In this document: one piece after another, positions 16,695 through 24,969 of the stretch
Layout: every line of letters starts with the position of its first letter
How positions within the stretch are numbered: position 1 is the first letter of the stretch
NCBI GenBank assembly: GCA_035999765.1
Contig: CP108521.1
Span: 9,486,001-9,550,000 of the forward strand
Reading direction: 5' to 3'
Source of the DNA: Streptomyces sp. NBC_01231
Lineage (GTDB): Bacteria; Actinomycetota; Actinomycetes; Streptomycetales; Streptomycetaceae
DNA: 64,000 nucleotides
The notes under the pieces: model-generated
What the model was told of the DNA's origin: nothing
The model's database searches: none
What the model saw: the letters and a program-made list of their open reading frames with translations, nothing else
Made by a program: the position numbers and the translations under genes

Positions 16695-17602
16695 CGGACG
16701 TCTCCCCTCTTGCGGAAGTAGTTGACCGTGACGGTCAGCAGCAGGGTCACGCAGAGCAGCACCACGGAGGCCGCGGAGGCGCCGCCGATGTCGTTGCGGG
16801 TGAAGCCCAGCGTGTAGGCGCGGGTCATCCAGACCTCGGTGGACCCGGCGGGGCCGCCACCGGTGAGGACGAACACCTCGGTGAACACGCGCAGTCCGCG
16901 GATCGCGGCGAGGGTGAGGACGATGCCCAGCGCGGGGCGGATCGCGGGCAGCGTCACGTAGCGCAGCCGCTGCCAGAGCGAGACGCCGTCCATCGCGGCG
17001 GCCTCGTACAGGGTCCGGTCCACGCCCGCGAGACCGGCGAGGATGATCACCATGTTGTAGGGGGCGAGCATCCAGACGCTCATCACCATCGTCGCCCACA
17101 GCGCGGTGTTCGGGTTGTCGAGGAACGGGGTGGGCCCGAGGCCGAGGAAGCCGAGGCCGTGGTTGATCAGACCGTCGGAGGTCGGGTAGTACAGCAGCCG
17201 CCACATCTCGCCGACCACGGCGGTCGCGGTGACCACCGGCAGGAAGACGGCCGTACGCATGATCTTCAGGGACCGGGCCTGGCCCTCGAGGAGCAGCGCC
17301 AGCAGAAAGCCGACGAGGATCGCGCCGAGGGACTGGCCGAGACCGAGGAGGAGCGTGTGGCCGATCGCGTCCTGGAAGCGGTGGTCGGTCAGCACCCGGG
17401 TGTAGTTGTCGAGGCCGACCCACTTGTCCCCGAGGAAGGGCCGTACCTCGAAGAAGCTGAGCCAGACGCCCTTGCCCATGGGCAGGAACTTGAAGACCAG
17501 GGCGAGCAGCAGACCCGGGGCGAGGAACACCCACGGAAGGACGGCCTTCTTGCTGAGGACCCGGGCTCTGCGCGCCACGGGTGGTGTCACGGTAGCGGTC
17601 AT
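16691..17602 (-). CDS. carbohydrate ABC transporter permease (MalF-like)
   Basis: 303 residues, six membrane segments. The EAA loop is YEAAAMDGVSLWQRLRYVTL near residue 200. It is the partner of the next permease. It overlaps both neighbours by 4 bp (ATGA at 16691-16694 and 17599-17602), so all transporter genes are translationally coupled. From context the cargo is a hexarate or an oligosaccharide containing one. Confidence 0.92.
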   Translation of the reverse strand: MTATVTPPVARRARVLSKKAVLPWVFLAPGLLLALVFKFLPMGKGVWLSFFEVRPFLGDKWVGLDNYTRVLTDHRFQDAIGHTLLLGLGQSLGAILVGFLLALLLEGQARSLKIMRTAVFLPVVTATAVVGEMWRLLYYPTSDGLINHGLGFLGLGPTPFLDNPNTALWATMVMSVWMLAPYNMVIILAGLAGVDRTLYEAAAMDGVSLWQRLRYVTLPAIRPALGIVLTLAAIRGLRVFTEVFVLTGGGPAGSTEVWMTRAYTLGFTRNDIGGASAASVVLLCVTLLLTVTVNYFRKRGDVR

Positions 17603-18933
17603 TTCAACAGGTCCTGGTCCTTGAGGTCACCGGCGAGGGTGTCGTTGAGTTCCTTGAGGCTCGAACTGACGTCGCTGCCGCAGTACGTGAAGATCGCGTT
17701 GAGGCTGTCCGCGGTGTCCTGCTTGATCGGGGCGAAGTCGGGCGCGTTCGGGAACTGCTCCGAGGCGTGCTCGTACGCCTTCTGCACGACGCTCCAGCGG
17801 GCGTCGTCGCGCACCTTGGCGGCGTCCAGCGTGGAGTTGACGGGGATACGTACGACGGGCTGGTGGCCGTCGACGCTGGTCATGGCGATCTTCTGGCCCT
17901 CGGGGGAGACGAGGAACGCGCCCAGAGCCTGCTCCTTCGCCGTCTTGCCGGTCTTGGCGCCGAAGTAGACGTTCTCGCCGTCGGCCAGCACGTCGGACCC
18001 GGCCGGGCCGGCGGGGGCGGCCACGACCTCGTACTTGTCCTTGCCGACCGTGCCGTCGAAGGTGGTCATGTTGTAGGGGCCGGTGAGGTACATGCCGGCG
18101 TTGCCGTCCTGGAAGTTGGTGGCGTTGCCGGTGATGGCCGTGAGCGCTCCCGGCTGGATGACACCGTTGTCACCGCAGAAGAGGTTGTCCTTCATCCAGG
18201 TGACGGTGCGCACGGCCGCCGCCGAGTCCATGGCCGGCCGGTAGCCGCCGTTGCCGTCCGGTTCGATGATCTTCGCGCCGCCCTGCCAGAGGTAGCTGGC
18301 GCCCCACCAGGCGGCGTAGCCGTTCTGGGCGCTGCCTGGGACGACCATGCCGTAGGTGTCGGCCTTGCCGTCACCGTCGGGGTCCTTGGCGGCGAAGGCC
18401 TTGGCGACGGTGAGCATCTCCTGCCACGTCGTGGGCGTCTGGAGGCCGAGCTCGCGAAGCCAGTCCTTGCGGATCATCAGGGTCATGGCCTGGCGGGAGT
18501 ACGGGATGCCGTAGTGCTTGCCGTCGAGGCCCACCGTGGACGACCAGCTCTTGTCGGTGATCTGGTCGCTGCCCGCGATCGACCCGGGATCGATGGGCTT
18601 GAGCAGGCCCTGGCTCTGGTAACTGCCCATCAGGGCGGTGTCGTTGATCATGACGTCGGGCAGGTCCTTGGTGGACGCCCGGCTCTGGAGCTGCTGGTCG
18701 AAGTTGACGACCGGCTGGTAGTCGATCTTGATCCCGGTCTTCTTGGTGAAGGCGGCGAACACGCGATCGTAGGTGGCGGCGGAGTCCGGATTGCTCCGGG
18801 TCCACACCTCCAGCGTGTTCGGGCCTCCGCCGCCGGCGCTGTCGGAACCGGAGCCACAGGCCGCTGTTCCGAACGTCAAGCCCGCGACGGTGATCGCGGC
18901 AGCCAGGCGGCGACGTCGTCGGCGATCGCCCAT
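17599..18933 (-). CDS. extracellular solute-binding lipoprotein of the putative glucarate importer
   Basis: 444 residues. The signal peptide has six consecutive arginines, a short hydrophobic core and lipobox GTAAC, with the lipid-modified Cys at residue 26. The mature protein begins with a Gly/Ser-rich spacer, then the family-1 binding-protein fold (NTLEVWTRSNPDSAATYDRV, YGIPYSRQAMTLMIRKDWL). It should capture the substrate outside the membrane for the two permeases. I chose the ATG at 18933 because GGAG lies seven bases upstream; a GTG at 18939 is too close to it. It is the first gene of the operon, and a 17-bp dyad lies just upstream. Confidence 0.9.
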   Translation of the reverse strand: MGDRRRRRRLAAAITVAGLTFGTAACGSGSDSAGGGGPNTLEVWTRSNPDSAATYDRVFAAFTKKTGIKIDYQPVVNFDQQLQSRASTKDLPDVMINDTALMGSYQSQGLLKPIDPGSIAGSDQITDKSWSSTVGLDGKHYGIPYSRQAMTLMIRKDWLRELGLQTPTTWQEMLTVAKAFAAKDPDGDGKADTYGMVVPGSAQNGYAAWWGASYLWQGGAKIIEPDGNGGYRPAMDSAAAVRTVTWMKDNLFCGDNGVIQPGALTAITGNATNFQDGNAGMYLTGPYNMTTFDGTVGKDKYEVVAAPAGPAGSDVLADGENVYFGAKTGKTAKEQALGAFLVSPEGQKIAMTSVDGHQPVVRIPVNSTLDAAKVRDDARWSVVQKAYEHASEQFPNAPDFAPIKQDTADSLNAIFTYCGSDVSSSLKELNDTLAGDLKDQDLLK

Positions 18934-18953
18934 GGACACTCTCCGTTCATATC

Positions 18954-18970
18954 CGTGAACTTACTTCACG
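18954..18970. promoter_or_regulatory. 17-bp dyad, candidate operator of the glucarate operon
   Basis: CGTGAA-N5-TTCACG is a perfect inverted repeat whose near edge is 21 bp upstream of the first start codon of the operon. Its position between promoter and ribosome binding site fits a repressor operator. No regulator gene adjoins the operon, so the binding protein is unknown; GntR-, LacI- and IclR-type proteins are all possible. Confidence 0.55.
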
Positions 18971-19248
18971 AATCTAAATGACGGCCCAAGCTACGAATCG
19001 TTTCTTCCGCATGTCAATACATGGCCGAAACATTTCACCGGTGCCACACCTCGATGAGGGGTGATCTTGGTGGGCAGGCGGCCCGGGACGGGGTACGCGC
19101 CAGGCATGTGGCTGGATCTCTCTGCGGCCGACCTGCTCGGGTGCACACTGCTGAACGTGTACAGCAACCTTCCCCGGTACCTCCGAGAACTCCACGCACC
19201 CGCCGACGGTACGCCGACCGCGCCCGTCGGGACATGGCTGGATACGGC
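18971..19248. other. intergenic region between divergent genes
   Basis: About 280 bp that hold the promoter of the glucarate operon (leftwards) and of the fructosamine-kinase-like gene (rightwards). I see no convincing extra gene or RNA structure. Confidence 0.5.
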
Positions 19249-20130
19249 ATGAACCGCCGCGCGACACTCGACGGCGACGAGGGGCCCGGTGCCGTGGCGG
19301 CGCGGCTCACCGGGCATCCGGCGCGTGCCGTGCGCCCGCTGTCCGGGGCGCTGGCCGAAGTCGCCCTCGACGACGGGCGGTCAGTGGTGGTCAAGCGGGG
19401 CGAGGACCCCGGCGCGGTGCGGGCCGAGGCGGCGGGGCTGCGCTGGCTGGCCGAGGCCGGAGCGGTCCGGGTCCCCGCCGGGCACGGTGACGATCCGCGC
19501 TGGCTGGTGATCGACCGGGTTCCCGAGGGACGGCCGAGCGCGGCTGCCGCCGACCGGTTCGGCCGGGACCTGGCCGCCCTGCACGCCTTTGGCGCACCCG
19601 CGTTCGGCGCCCCACCGCCGGGCGGTCCTGAGGACGCGTACATCGGACGCGCCCCGATGCGGAACGTCGACGGTGGCGACTGGCCCGACTGGTACGCCCA
19701 GCACCGGGTGCTGCCCTACCTGCGCCTGGCTGTCGACGCCGGCACCGTGCGCCCCGCCGAAGCCGCCGTGATCGAAGAGCTCTGCGCGCGGCTGCCGGAG
19801 CTGGCGGGCCCGGCGGAACCGCCTGCCCGGCTGCACGGCGACCTGTGGAACGGCAACGTGCTGTGGGGCGCCGACGGCCATGTGTGGCTGATCGACCCGG
19901 CCGCACACGGCGGCCACCGCGAGAGCGACCTCGCGATGCTCCACCTCTTCGGCTGCCCCCACCTGGACCGGGTGCTGGAGGGATATCAGGAGGCGGCGCC
20001 GCTCGCCGACGGCTGGAGGGACCGAATCGGGCCGCACCAGCTCTTCCCGCTTCTGGTGCACGCCGTGCTCTTCGGCCGCGGCTACGCCGAACAGGCCCTC
20101 GCGGAAGCGCGATCGGCCCTGGCGCGCTGA
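19249..20130 (+). CDS. fructosamine kinase family protein
   Basis: 293 residues with the aminoglycoside/fructosamine kinase fold. The catalytic loop is ARLHGDLWNGNVLW (H-G-D-x5-N pattern) and the metal-binding Asp is in LIDPAAHGGHRESDLAML, which is characteristic of fructosamine kinases rather than antibiotic kinases. It would phosphorylate glycated amines or a related small substrate in the cytoplasm, starting deglycation. The ATG at 19249 is my choice; an in-frame ATG at 19234 would add five residues, and neither has a strong ribosome binding site. Confidence 0.85.
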   Translation: MNRRATLDGDEGPGAVAARLTGHPARAVRPLSGALAEVALDDGRSVVVKRGEDPGAVRAEAAGLRWLAEAGAVRVPAGHGDDPRWLVIDRVPEGRPSAAAADRFGRDLAALHAFGAPAFGAPPPGGPEDAYIGRAPMRNVDGGDWPDWYAQHRVLPYLRLAVDAGTVRPAEAAVIEELCARLPELAGPAEPPARLHGDLWNGNVLWGADGHVWLIDPAAHGGHRESDLAMLHLFGCPHLDRVLEGYQEAAPLADGWRDRIGPHQLFPLLVHAVLFGRGYAEQALAEARSALAR

Positions 20131-20462
20131 CCTGCCGGGTGGTCCTGGTGTGCTGAGCTTCCGGGTGGCCCCGCCGGGCTGACCAGCCAGGGGGGGGCTG
20201 ACCCGCCGGGCCTATTCGGCGGGCGGGGCCGACCGGGACCCGGTCGGCAGGACTGAGTAGAACTCGGTCGGAAAGGCCGGCGGAACTCGGTCGCCCCCGC
20301 CGCGCAAAACCCGGTCGGTAAGGACGGCAAAACCCGCTCGGTAAGGACGGCAGAACTCAGTCGCCGAAACCGGGCAGGACCCGGTCGGGAAGGCTGGCAG
20401 AACTCAGTCGCCGAGGCCGGGCAGGATCAGGTCGGAAAGGCCGGACAGGACCCGTCGGAAGG
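20131..20462. repeat. intergenic block of degenerate tandem repeats
   Basis: Two adjacent 47-bp units (20339-20385 and 20386-20432) share cores such as GAACTCAGTCGCCGA and CCGGGCAGGA. Partial and more diverged copies extend from about 20230 to 20460. The unit is not a multiple of three and no credible reading frame runs through it. The 5' part (20131-20230) has G-rich hairpins that could terminate the upstream gene. Confidence 0.7.
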
Positions 20463-20852
20463 TCAGGAGGGCTCGGGCCGCTCGGCGTTCTTCTGCTTGA
20501 TGCGCGCCGTCTCCTTGCGGACCTCGGCCTGCGTGGCGCGCTCCTTCTCCAGCCAGTCCGGCTGTTCCTCCCTGAGCTCCTCGATCTGCTCGGTGGTGAG
20601 CGCCTCCGTGACTCCGCCGCGGGCCAGCCCGGCGATGGACACCCCGAGCCTCGCCGCCACCACCGGGCGGGGGTGCGGGCCGGTGCGCCGCAGCTCCCGC
20701 AGCCACTCGGGCGGGTTCGCCTGCAGCTCGTTCAGCTCCGTGCGGGTGACGACGCCCTCCTGGAACTCTGCGGGGGTGGCCGGGAGGTACACACCCAGCT
20801 TCTTCGCCGCGGTCGCGGGCTTCATCGTCTGGGTGCTCTGGTGCGACTTCAT
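20463..20852 (-). CDS. DUF5997 family protein
   Basis: 129 residues, highly charged, matching the Streptomyces DUF5997 family from memory. By eye the protein is an internal duplication: residues about 10-55 (AAKKLGVYLPATPAEFQEG, then VVTRTELNEL and PPEWLRELRR) and 58-103 (VAARLGVSIAGLARGG, VTEALTTEQIEEL, QPDWLEKERA) follow the same pattern. The A-A-x-L-G-V segments resemble the start of small DNA-binding helix-turn-helix modules. The C-terminus is a charged helix. It is divergent from a LysR-type effector domain with only 58 bp between the start codons. Function is unknown; a DNA-binding role is my inference. Confidence 0.8.
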   Translation of the reverse strand: MKSHQSTQTMKPATAAKKLGVYLPATPAEFQEGVVTRTELNELQANPPEWLRELRRTGPHPRPVVAARLGVSIAGLARGGVTEALTTEQIEELREEQPDWLEKERATQAEVRKETARIKQKNAERPEPS

Positions 20853-20910
20853 GGTGTCCAGACTATCGACCGCGCACGAAGCCTCCGACCACGACGGGTA
20901 GCCTGGCGAG

Positions 20911-21699
20911 GTGACAGGCTCTGCGGCATCCCCTTCGTTCCGGCTCGCGTACGTCCCCGGGGTGACCCCCGGCAAGTGGGCGCGGATCTGGAACGATCGG
21001 TTGCCCGGCACCCCCCTGGAGCTCGTCGCGGTCCCGGACGCCGAGGCACCCAGTGTCTTGCGCGACGGCGGCGCGGACGCGGCGTTCGTACGGCTCCCCG
21101 TCGACCGTACGGTCTTCAGCGCGATCCCTCTGTACACCGAGACGACGGTCGTCGTGGTCCCCAAGGACCATGTCATGACGGCGGTGGACGAGGTGTCGTG
21201 CGCGGATCTCGCCGAGGAGACCGTGCTGCACCCCCTCGACGACGTCCTGGACTGGGAGCGACCACCGGGGGAGCCCGCCTTCGAGCGGCCGGCCACCACG
21301 GCCGACGCCGTCGAGCTCGTCGCGGCGGGCATCGGCGTCCTCGTCGTCCCCCAGTCCGTGGCCCGTCTGCACCACCGTCGCGACCTCACCTACCGCCCGG
21401 TCGTCGACGCCCCGCAGTCCGAGGTCGCCCTCTCCTGGCCCGAGGACGCGACCACCGACCAGGTCGAGGACCTCATCGGCATCGTCCGGGGCCGCACCCC
21501 GAACAGCACCCGGGGCCGCGCCAAGCCCGCGAGCGAATCAGGCGCCGAGCGCAAGCGCGCCGAGAAGGGCACGGCCTCGTCCCGCAAGTCCGCCGGGCAG
21601 AGCTCCCGGGGCGGTACGGGCCGCACCGGTGGCGGACGCTCCGGCTCCGCCGGCGCCCCGAAGGGCACCCGACGGGGCAAGCCACGCCGCCGCTCGTAG
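20911..21699 (+). CDS. LysR-type substrate-binding domain without a DNA-binding domain, basic tail
   Basis: 262 residues. Residues 10-195 follow the LysR effector-binding fold (LAYVPGVTPGKWARIWNDRL, then YTETTVVVVPKDH and VELVAAGIGVLVVPQSVARL). The usual N-terminal helix-turn-helix of about 60 residues is absent: the domain starts ten residues after the GTG. The last 65 residues are a low-complexity tail rich in Lys, Arg, Gly and Ser that could bind nucleic acid. A TAGCCT box lies six bases before the GTG, so the mRNA is probably leaderless. Together with the divergent DUF5997 gene it forms a compact pair that I know as conserved in streptomycetes. Confidence 0.82.
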   Translation: MTGSAASPSFRLAYVPGVTPGKWARIWNDRLPGTPLELVAVPDAEAPSVLRDGGADAAFVRLPVDRTVFSAIPLYTETTVVVVPKDHVMTAVDEVSCADLAEETVLHPLDDVLDWERPPGEPAFERPATTADAVELVAAGIGVLVVPQSVARLHHRRDLTYRPVVDAPQSEVALSWPEDATTDQVEDLIGIVRGRTPNSTRGRAKPASESGAERKRAEKGTASSRKSAGQSSRGGTGRTGGGRSGSAGAPKGTRRGKPRRRS

Positions 21700-21999
21700 G
21701 TGCCGGAACACCGCGGTGACAACGGTCCGCTGACGTGACGGTCTCCGAATGCGACGTCTCCGAATGTGACAGTCCGCGGATGTGATGGTCGGCGGATGCG
21801 CGTGAGCGCCCGCCCTCGGACCTCCTAGCCGGCCGATCCCGCAGCCGTCCGGCACCGTGAGCGTGGCCAACGTTGCCGGAATGCGGCAATGCGTGGCGCC
21901 GTCCGGTCGAGCATCATGGTCGTGGGGGAGCGCAGGGCACCCGGTGCCGGGCCGACGAAGGGGCCACGGCACCGGGGTCCTGCACAACAGCCGTGCGGA
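21700..21999. other. intergenic region between convergent genes, short imperfect repeats
   Basis: From 21731 to 21800 there are several copies of a 14-16-bp element built on GTGACGGTCTCCGAATG or its variants (GCGACGTCTCCGAATG, GTGACAGTCCGCGGATG, GTGATGGTCGGCGGATG). The rest shows nothing I can assign; no strong terminator stem was seen. Confidence 0.45.
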
Positions 22000-24804
22000 T
22001 CAGCGCGCGTAGGACGCCTTCCGCGCCGTCCGCACCACCTGATCGCCGTCGGCCCGCCCCAGCAGCCCGGCGGACACCCACGAGTCCACCGTGGTCCGCA
22101 CCCGCGAGACCAGCGCGTCCTTGGTCCGGAACGGCGCCGCGGCCCAGACCTCGTCCAGCAGGGTCGTCCCGTCGGTCTTCGCGGGGTTGGCCACACCGGA
22201 GTCGGTCGAGCCGAAGGCGACCCGCGGTTCGGATCGCCGGAAGTATGCGTGCGTGGGATCCTCGGTCCCCTCGAAGAACGGCGCGAACTCCGTGCCGTCG
22301 AGGGTGTGGTGGAGCGGTTCGCCGCTCACCGGGGTCAGGGAGGGCAACAGGTCGCCGGAGAGGCCGGCGTTGCGGTACAGGCCGAACCGCAGGTGGTCCG
22401 TCGCCGAGTCGCGGGCGACGAGGTTGACCGGCCCGTAGAACAGGGTCTGCAGCGACGGGTCGTCGAGGGCCTTCTCCACCCGCAGCCGGAAGGGCATGGC
22501 GACGCGTACGGTGTCACCGGGACGCCACGTCCGGGAGACGGTGAAGTAGCTGCCCGGCGTCGGAGTGCCGGGCACCGCACGCCCGTTGACCGTCACCCGG
22601 AATCCGGCGGTCGCCCAGGACGGCACCCGCAGCCGCAGTGCGAAGGCCGCGCGGCTGCCCCCGATGGTGAGGGTGCTGCCCTGCTCCCTCGGGTAGTCGG
22701 TGGTCTGGGTGACCGTGACGCCCTTCTCCGCCCAGGTCAGTTCGGACGGGCTGTACAGATTGACGTACAGGGCGCTGCCGTCGGCCGCCCTGAAGTACAC
22801 CGAGTCCTGGTACTTCGTGGCGCTCTCCATGCCGGTGCCCTCGCAGCAGGTGGTGCCCTGCTTGGGTGTGTAGTCCCGGACATGACCGGGCGTCAGCCCG
22901 ATGAAGTACGTGACGAGCGGCTTCTCCGCGTCCGCCTTGTCCTGCTTGGAGCCGAGCACCTGGTTGTAGAGCGCCCGCTCGTAGTAGTCCATGTACTTCG
23001 GGGACTGCTCGTGGAAGAACAGCATCCGGCTGAGTTTCAGCATGTTGTACGCGCAACAGGTCTCGGCGGTCGCCGAGTTGATCGTCCCCGCGATCACCCC
23101 GGAGGCCTTCCAGAACTCCGTGGTGCTGGTGCCGCCGATGCCGTACATGCGGCCCGGTACGACCATGCCCCAGAAGTTCTTAGCGGCGGTGAGATAGCGC
23201 TCCTCGCCCGTCGCGTCGTACAGCCGGACCAGCCCGGTGAAGATCGGGATGTGCTGGTTGGCGTGCAGGCCGTCGAGGATGTCGGTGTTCGCCGCGCACG
23301 CGTCGGTGAGCTTGTCGAGGTCGAACAGCCGGGCCAGCGCGAGGTGTTCGGCCTTGCCGGACAGCGCGTGCAGATCGCAGACGGCCTCGACGATGCCACC
23401 GAACTCGCCGCTGGAGAAGATGCCCCACATGCGCTGAAGCGTGGCGGCGGGCAGCTTCGACAGCCGGGAGTACATCCAGTCGCACATGCCCGACGCCAGG
23501 TCGAGGGCCCGGGCGTCGTCGGTGGCGGTGTGCGCGTCGAGCAGACCTCGCAAGATCTTGTGCGCGGTGTAGTAGGGCGCCCACACCTTGGTGTAGTCGG
23601 GGCCGGTCATCGACTCCAGCTGGATGAACTGCGTCTCCGGGTACGCCGCGAGGAACCCGGGATGGCTGGGCGCGCCCCAGGTGCGGCGCAGGGTGGCGGT
23701 GAGGCCCCGGCCGGAGGCGTCCGCGAAGGTCGATCCCTCGGTCTCGTCGAAGGCGTACGAGGCGAGGTCGCCCGGGCCGGCCGGGGCGTCGGCGGCCCGG
23801 CTGTCCTGCAGGCCGCCGATCTCCGCGGCGGTGAGGGCGCGCGACCAGACGTTGAACTCGTCGAGGGCGCCCGCGAAGACGGGGTCGGCGGGGTAGTTGG
23901 AACGGCCGAGCCAGTTGTTGGCGAGGGTGCCGAGGGCTGCCGGGGTGAGGGACATGGACGTGTTCCGGGCGACGGCGGTGCCGTCGACGTACAGGGTGCC
24001 CGTGCCGCCCGCGAGCGTCACCGCCAGATGACTCCACCGGTTCAGCGGCAGCGCGGCCGTGCCGTCGAGGCCCTGCTCGCCGGCGCCGCCGCCGGTGGTG
24101 ATGGCGAAGCGCGGCACGCCGTTCGCGTTGCGCGCGGTGAGGTACAGGTAGCGGGTGGTGCCGTCGCCGAAGTCGAACACCCGGGCCCAGTCGGCGGCGT
24201 GCGTGGGCCTCACCCAGACGGACAGGGTGAGGGCCGAGGCGCCGCCGAGCACACCGGAGGGGAGGTCGACGTACTGGTAGGAGCCCCGGACCTGCTCCGC
24301 CGCCGTCCCGAACCTCCCCGCGCCGCTGAGGACGCGCGGCTCGTGGCGCAGTGCCTCGCGCACCTCGGTGAGCGCCTCGATGACGGTGCGGGTCTTGTCG
24401 ATGAAGGCCTGCTCGCCGGTGCCTGCGTACGCCTGCGACAGCATGGTGAGGAAGTGACCGGTGTAGTGCCCGCGGAGGTTGCCGTTGGCCTCGCCGTCCA
24501 GCCCCTCCCAGCCACCGGGCGCGACCGCTCCGCCGGTGGAGAGACCGGCGTTGGCGCGGAACACCTGCACCAGTCGGTTCACGTCGTAGCCGCGCGCATG
24601 GTCGAGCATCAGCTGCCGCTTGTCGGCGAACAGCCCCTGACCGAGCGCCACTTCATCGAGCGTGAACGGCTGTACGGTCCACACGGATGGTGCCTCCGAA
24701 GCCGCGGCGACGGCCCGGCCGCTCGTCGCATACGAGATCGAGGGCGTCACCGCGGCGATCGCCGCCGCCTGGAGAAGGGTCCGTCTGGAGAACGGCGGTG
24801 CCAT
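22000..24804 (-). CDS. exported GH127 beta-L-arabinofuranosidase-like enzyme with internal LamG domain
   Basis: 934 residues. The N-terminus has a Tat-type signal (SRRTLLQAAAIAAV). The GH127 catalytic domain begins at about residue 40 (LDEVALGQGLFADKRQLMLD) and is interrupted at about 170-330 by a LamG/concanavalin-like domain (ALTLSVWVRPTHAADW, WSHLAVTLAGGTGTLYVDG, DEFNVWSRALTAAEI). It then resumes (QLESMTGPDYTKVWAPYYT). The family nucleophile Cys is in TTCCEGTGMES near residue 652. GH127 enzymes release beta-linked arabinofuranose from plant glycoproteins or side chains; the LamG insert probably binds carbohydrate. The ATG at 24804 is preceded by GGAGG. A dyad at 24857-24876 is upstream. 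Confidence 0.88.
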   Translation of the reverse strand: MAPPFSRRTLLQAAAIAAVTPSISYATSGRAVAAASEAPSVWTVQPFTLDEVALGQGLFADKRQLMLDHARGYDVNRLVQVFRANAGLSTGGAVAPGGWEGLDGEANGNLRGHYTGHFLTMLSQAYAGTGEQAFIDKTRTVIEALTEVREALRHEPRVLSGAGRFGTAAEQVRGSYQYVDLPSGVLGGASALTLSVWVRPTHAADWARVFDFGDGTTRYLYLTARNANGVPRFAITTGGGAGEQGLDGTAALPLNRWSHLAVTLAGGTGTLYVDGTAVARNTSMSLTPAALGTLANNWLGRSNYPADPVFAGALDEFNVWSRALTAAEIGGLQDSRAADAPAGPGDLASYAFDETEGSTFADASGRGLTATLRRTWGAPSHPGFLAAYPETQFIQLESMTGPDYTKVWAPYYTAHKILRGLLDAHTATDDARALDLASGMCDWMYSRLSKLPAATLQRMWGIFSSGEFGGIVEAVCDLHALSGKAEHLALARLFDLDKLTDACAANTDILDGLHANQHIPIFTGLVRLYDATGEERYLTAAKNFWGMVVPGRMYGIGGTSTTEFWKASGVIAGTINSATAETCCAYNMLKLSRMLFFHEQSPKYMDYYERALYNQVLGSKQDKADAEKPLVTYFIGLTPGHVRDYTPKQGTTCCEGTGMESATKYQDSVYFRAADGSALYVNLYSPSELTWAEKGVTVTQTTDYPREQGSTLTIGGSRAAFALRLRVPSWATAGFRVTVNGRAVPGTPTPGSYFTVSRTWRPGDTVRVAMPFRLRVEKALDDPSLQTLFYGPVNLVARDSATDHLRFGLYRNAGLSGDLLPSLTPVSGEPLHHTLDGTEFAPFFEGTEDPTHAYFRRSEPRVAFGSTDSGVANPAKTDGTTLLDEVWAAAPFRTKDALVSRVRTTVDSWVSAGLLGRADGDQVVRTARKASYAR

Positions 24805-24856
24805 GTGTACGCCTCCACGAGTCCATGTTTCCACGGGTGTTCACGGGTACCGAGAT

Positions 24857-24876
24857 CGTTCGAGATCACGAACGAC
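24857..24876. promoter_or_regulatory. dyad upstream of the GH127 gene
   Basis: TCGTTC-N8-GAACGA, perfect 6-8-6 symmetry, 53 bp upstream of the start codon on the minus strand. This is a suitable position for a regulator controlling the exported arabinosidase. No regulator gene is adjacent. Confidence 0.45.
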
Positions 24877-24969
24877 GTGCGGATGGTCGACCAGACGATA
24901 GGGAGGGGACGGGAGAGCGTCAACGGGGCGGGAGTGTCCAGTTCCGGCCGTTCACCGCGCGCCCGGCGG

